DNA of 9,563 bases from Acidimicrobiaceae bacterium. Its GTDB lineage: Bacteria > Actinomycetota > Acidimicrobiia > Acidimicrobiales > Salinilacustritrichaceae. A model generated the notes under the pieces. The model searched no databases, was not told where the DNA came from, and saw only the letters and a program-made list of their open reading frames with translations. Below are positions 6,325 through 9,563 of this stretch, one piece after another. Both the position numbers and the translations under genes were made by a program. Where the stretch lies: assembly GCA_003476595.1 (NCBI GenBank), contig DMTU01000177.1, positions 2,154-11,716 of the forward strand, written 5' to 3'. Each line of letters opens with the position of its first letter. Within the stretch, counting starts at the first letter, position 1.

Positions 6325-7530
6325 ATGTCGGCACCAGGATCCGAGCCGACGGAGGGCTACGTCCGCGCGCTGATCGAGGACGACCCGATCGAGCTCTACG
6401 AGACGGCGCCCTGCGGCTACCTCTCCGCCGATGAGGACGGTCGGATCGTCAAGGTGAACCGCACGTTCTGCGACTGGACCGGGTACCGGCGCGACGAGCT
6501 CGTCGGCCGCCGCTTCCAGACCCTGCTCGCGGTCGGCGACCGCATCTTCTACGAGACCCACTTCGCCCCGTCGCTCTCGCTGCAGGGCACGGTCCGGGAG
6601 ATCGCGGCCGACGTGGTGTGTGGCGACGGGCAGCGGCTCCCCGTGCTGATCAACGCCGTGCGTGCCCACAGCCCCCGCGGGGCCGACCGCACGCGCATCG
6701 TCGTGTTCGACGCACGGGAGCGGCGGGCCTACGAGCGCGAGCTCCTGGCCGAGCGCGAGCGGGCCGAGCGGGCGGCGCAGGAGGCCCGGACGCTCGCCGA
6801 GACCCTGCAGCGCACCCTGCTGCCGGCCTCGATGCCGACCATCGCCGGCATCGACGTCGGGGCTGCGTACCGCCCGGCCGGCGACGGCAAGGTCGTCGGC
6901 GGCGACTTCTACGACGTGTTCCAGCTCGACGACCGGGCGTGGGGGGTGAGCCTCGGTGACGTCTGCGGCAAGGGCCCGGGCGCCGCGATCATCACGGCGC
7001 TGGCCCGGCACACGATCCGGGCGCTCGCCGTCCACACCGCGTCGACGAGCGCGGTGCTGGAGGGCCTGCACCACGCCATCCTCCGCAGCCCCGAGACCGA
7101 CGGCTTCTGCACGGCGCTGTTCCTCACCGCCGACGTCGGTGCCGCCGGCGAGGTGCACCTCCGCATGTCCGCGGGCGGCCACCACCTCCCGCTCCTGGTC
7201 GGCACCGACGGCACCGTCACCGAGGTGGGCCGGCGCGGCCACCTCCTCGGGATGCTGGAGCCGCTGCGCCTGCACGAGGACCAGGTCACCGTGGAGCCGG
7301 GCGAGTCGTTGGTGCTGTTCACCGATGGCGTGATCGAAGCCAGGCGCGGCGAGGAGCTCTACGGCGAGCAGCGCCTCCACGAGCTGCTGGGCGAGCTCCG
7401 GATTGCGGGCGCCCAGGAGCTCGCCGACGCGATCACGGCAGACGCCGTGGACTTCCAAGGCGGTGCGCTGACGCGCGACGACATCGCGGTCGTGGTCCTG
7501 CAGGGCGCGGAGCGCCCCCCGGCTCAGTAG
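6325..7530 (+). CDS. rsbP: RsbP-type PAS-PP2C serine phosphatase (SpoIIE domain)
   Basis: A 401-residue protein with the RsbP layout (B. subtilis RsbP is about 403). A PAS domain spans about residues 20-130 (LYETAPCGYLSADEDG, NRTFCDWTGY, then GDGQRLPVLIN). A heptad-rich coiled-coil linker lies at 131-165 (RERRAYERELLAERERAERA). The PP2C/SpoIIE catalytic domain runs from about 165 to 395, with metal-binding acids D194 and D197 in VVGGDFYDVF, D212 in LGDVCGKGPGAA, D334 in LFTDGVIEARR and D385-D386 in RDDIAVVVL. By homology it removes phosphate from an RsbV-like anti-anti-sigma protein, freeing a stress sigma factor, and needs RsbQ to be switched on. No RsbV, RsbW or sigma gene is in view, so its target must be elsewhere. 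ATG 6325 lacks a strong ribosome binding site; it sits 19 bases after rsbQ. PAS-PP2C proteins are common in actinobacteria, so the rsbP name rests mostly on the rsbQ neighbour. Confidence 0.92.
   Translation: MSAPGSEPTEGYVRALIEDDPIELYETAPCGYLSADEDGRIVKVNRTFCDWTGYRRDELVGRRFQTLLAVGDRIFYETHFAPSLSLQGTVREIAADVVCGDGQRLPVLINAVRAHSPRGADRTRIVVFDARERRAYERELLAERERAERAAQEARTLAETLQRTLLPASMPTIAGIDVGAAYRPAGDGKVVGGDFYDVFQLDDRAWGVSLGDVCGKGPGAAIITALARHTIRALAVHTASTSAVLEGLHHAILRSPETDGFCTALFLTADVGAAGEVHLRMSAGGHHLPLLVGTDGTVTEVGRRGHLLGMLEPLRLHEDQVTVEPGESLVLFTDGVIEARRGEELYGEQRLHELLGELRIAGAQELADAITADAVDFQGGALTRDDIAVVVLQGAERPPAQ
7503..7517 (-). terminator. possible hairpin just after the kgd stop codon
   Basis: A perfect 6-base stem with a 3-base loop (GGGCGC, loop, GCGCCC) lies 6 bases past the stop codon of the - strand gene and inside the last codons of rsbP. 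It has no T-run. It is the only hairpin near this tail-to-tail gene end, so it could serve as a U-less terminator, but GC-rich stems also arise by chance. Confidence 0.28.
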
Positions 7531-9563
7531 GACAGCGCCTTGTCCAGGATCATCGCCTGCTCCTGGTGGTGGATCTTGTTCGAGCCGGTGGCCGGGGAGC
7601 CCGACTCGTAGCGAGAGACCCGCTGGATCTTGTGGCTGTCGCCGAAGCCCTCGTACAGCCGACGGCTGGCGAAGTTCCACGGGCCCATGTTCTCGGGCTC
7701 CTCCTGGAGCCAGATCAGCTCGGTGGCCTTCGGGTAGCGATCGAGCTCCTCGGCCAGGCGCGTGGCGGGCCACGGGTAGATCTGCTCCACGCGCACGATG
7801 GCCACGGGCACCTGGCGCTCGTCGCGGGCGGCGATGGCGTCCTGGGCGACCTTGCCGGCGGCGAGCACGACCCGCCGCACGTCGTCGGTGTCGATCGCGC
7901 CGCTGGCCACCGCCGGGTCGGGCAGGACCTCCTCGAAGGAACCGTGCGTCAGCTCCTCGATCGTCGATCGGGCCGGCTTGGCCCGCAGCAGGGACTTCGG
8001 CGTGAACACGACCAGCGGACGCCGGACCTCCTGGTGCATCTGGCGGCGCAGCAGGTGGAAGAACTGACCGGCGGTCGTGGCGTTGACGACCTGGATGTTG
8101 TCCTCGGCGCACAGCAGCAGGAAGCGCTCCATGCGCGCCGAGCTGTGCTCGGGGCCCTGGCCCTCGAAGCCGTGGGGCAGCAGCATGATGAGCCCGGAGT
8201 CCTGCCGCCACTTGTCGGCGGCCGCGACGATGAACTGGTCGATGATGATCTGGGCGCCGTTGACGAAGTCGCCGAACTGGGCCTCCCAGGCGACCATCGC
8301 CTTCGGGTTCTCCACCGAGTAGCCGTACTCGAAGCCGAGGGCGGCGTACTCCGACAGGAGCGAGTCGTAGATCCAGAGCTTGCCCTGGTCGTCTGCGATG
8401 TTGCCGAGCGGCACGTACTCCGCGCCGTTGGTGTGGTCGTGCAGGGTGGCGTGGCGGTGGGCGAAGGTTCCCCGGCGGGTGTCCTGGCCGGCGAGGCGGA
8501 TGTCGATGCCCTCGAGCAGCAGGGTGCCGAAGGCGAGGGACTCGGCCAGGCCCCAGTCGACCTCACCGGACTCCCACATCTTGCGGCGGGTGTCGAACTG
8601 CTTGGCCAGCTTCGGGTGGAGGTTGAAGTCCTCCGGCGTGGAGTCCAGGGCGGCGAACACCTGGTCGAGGACCTCGCGGTCGACGCCCGTGTCGATGTGG
8701 GGCAGCACCCCGCGCGGCGCCGGCGGCTCGGCCGCCATGTGCTCCTCCGGGGAGGAGCGGGTCTCGTCGAGGGCATCCTGGAGCCGGGCCTGGAAGTCGT
8801 CGAGCGCGGCCTCGGCCTCCTCGAGGGTCATGTGGCCCCGCTTGACGAGGGACTCGGTGTAGAGCTTGCGGACCGACCGGTGCTGGTCGATCTTGGCGTA
8901 CATCATCGGCTGCGTGTAGCTGGGGTCGTCGCCCTCGTTGTGACCGTGGCGGCGGTAGCACACCATGTCGATCACGACGTCCTTGTGGAACTTCTGGCGG
9001 TATTCCCAGGCGAGACGTGCGACCCGAACGCAGGCTTCCGGGTCGTCGCCGTTGACGTGGAAGATCGGCGCCTGGACCATCCGGGCCACGTCGGTGCAGT
9101 AGAGCGAGGAGCGCGACGAGCCCGGCGAGGTGGTGAAGCCGACCTGGTTGTTGACCACCAGGTGCACGGTGCCGCCGGTGCGGTAGCCGCGCAGCTGGGA
9201 GAGGTTGAGGGTCTCAGCGACCACGCCCTGGCCCGCGAAGGCCGCGTCGCCGTGGACCAGCAGCGGCAGCACCGGGTAGGCGCTGCCCTGGTCGAGGACG
9301 TCCTGCTTGGCGCGGGCGATGCCCTCGAGCACCGGGTCGACGGCCTCGAGGTGCGAGGGGTTCGCGGCCACCGAGACCTTGACGGTCTCGCCGCTCTCGG
9401 CCTCGAACTCGCCCTCGGCGCCGAGGTGGTACTTCACGTCGCCGGAGCCCTGCACGGTGCGGGGGTCGATGTTGCCCTCGAACTCGCGGAAGATCTGACC
9501 GTAGGTCTTGCCCGCGATGTTGGCGAGAACGTTGAGACGGCCGCGGTGGGCCATGCCGATCGC
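7524..9563 (-). CDS. kgd: 2-oxoglutarate dehydrogenase/decarboxylase E1 component, C-terminal part
   Basis: The visible 679 residues are the thiamine-diphosphate-dependent E1 of 2-oxoglutarate oxidation in the TCA cycle; the 5' end runs off the window. Seen in order: GMAHRGRLNVLANI at the edge, GSGDVKYHLGA, ANPSHLEAVDPVLEG, HGDAAFAGQGVVAETLNLS, NNQVGFTTSP, the cofactor region NGDDPEACVRVARLAWEY and RHGHNEGDDPSYTQP, then the second transketolase-like half with GYSVENPKAMVAWEAQFGDF, LLPHGFEGQGPEHSSAR and the C-terminal EEPENMGPWNFASRRL. Actinobacterial members (Kgd, OdhA) usually carry an E2-like acyltransferase domain fused in front, under control of the FHA protein GarA/OdhI; that part is not visible, so kgd rather than sucA is inferred from likely lineage. 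It converges on rsbP with a 7-base overlap. No frameshift or missing motif is seen. Confidence 0.96.
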   Translation of the reverse strand, partial: AIGMAHRGRLNVLANIAGKTYGQIFREFEGNIDPRTVQGSGDVKYHLGAEGEFEAESGETVKVSVAANPSHLEAVDPVLEGIARAKQDVLDQGSAYPVLPLLVHGDAAFAGQGVVAETLNLSQLRGYRTGGTVHLVVNNQVGFTTSPGSSRSSLYCTDVARMVQAPIFHVNGDDPEACVRVARLAWEYRQKFHKDVVIDMVCYRRHGHNEGDDPSYTQPMMYAKIDQHRSVRKLYTESLVKRGHMTLEEAEAALDDFQARLQDALDETRSSPEEHMAAEPPAPRGVLPHIDTGVDREVLDQVFAALDSTPEDFNLHPKLAKQFDTRRKMWESGEVDWGLAESLAFGTLLLEGIDIRLAGQDTRRGTFAHRHATLHDHTNGAEYVPLGNIADDQGKLWIYDSLLSEYAALGFEYGYSVENPKAMVAWEAQFGDFVNGAQIIIDQFIVAAADKWRQDSGLIMLLPHGFEGQGPEHSSARMERFLLLCAEDNIQVVNATTAGQFFHLLRRQMHQEVRRPLVVFTPKSLLRAKPARSTIEELTHGSFEEVLPDPAVASGAIDTDDVRRVVLAAGKVAQDAIAARDERQVPVAIVRVEQIYPWPATRLAEELDRYPKATELIWLQEEPENMGPWNFASRRLYEGFGDSHKIQRVSRYESGSPATGSNKIHHQEQAMILDKALSY

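Noticed and set aside
6247..8211. A 654-codon open frame on the - strand across rsbP and the end of kgd.
   Set aside because: It is antisense to rsbP and out of frame with kgd, both of which have full sets of conserved motifs.
9552..9554. ATG as the start of the 2-oxoglutarate dehydrogenase gene.
   Set aside because: This Met is inside the conserved GMAHRGRLNVL motif; the family has several hundred residues before it.

Overview
The window is a gene-dense, very GC-rich bacterial chromosome segment with strong third-position G/C and frequent GTG starts. The gene set suggests a member of Actinomycetota: a UvrD-type helicase with an HRDC tail, a DUF2505-like protein, an actinobacterial-type 2-oxoglutarate dehydrogenase/decarboxylase E1, and a Lys/Ala histone-H1-like tail. 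The class Acidimicrobiia is a guess from overall flavour and was not tested. There are no tRNA or rRNA genes, insertion sequences, CRISPR arrays or phage genes, and no gene-free stretch longer than about 130 bases.

Left block (1-3071, + strand): the C-terminal part of a UvrD-family helicase, a DUF2505-like protein, exodeoxyribonuclease III (xthA) and a hotdog-fold thioesterase. They are packed with ATGA overlaps or a 9-base gap, so they probably form one operon with a DNA-repair leaning.

Middle block (3073-4680, - strand): one gene with an unusual architecture. In order it has a Zc3h12a/NYN-type ribonuclease domain, a Lys/Ser linker, an S1-like RNA-binding domain, an acidic stretch and a roughly 120-residue Lys/Ala histone-H1-like repeat tail. 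It ends 1 base from the thioesterase (convergent). A roughly 130-base region with small symmetric motifs separates it from the divergent + strand genes.

Right block (4813-7530, + strand): a HAD phosphatase like the N-terminal domain of soluble epoxide hydrolase, then an RsbQ-type alpha/beta hydrolase, then a PAS-coiled coil-PP2C phosphatase of RsbP type. The last two match the Bacillus subtilis energy-stress pair rsbQ-rsbP in order, length and key residues. This is the most interesting system in the window: a complete upstream stress-sensing module in what looks like an actinobacterium, with no RsbV, RsbW or sigma factor gene nearby.

Right edge (7524-9563, - strand): the C-terminal two-thirds or less of the 2-oxoglutarate dehydrogenase/decarboxylase E1 (kgd/sucA), which converges on rsbP with a 7-base overlap and runs off the window.
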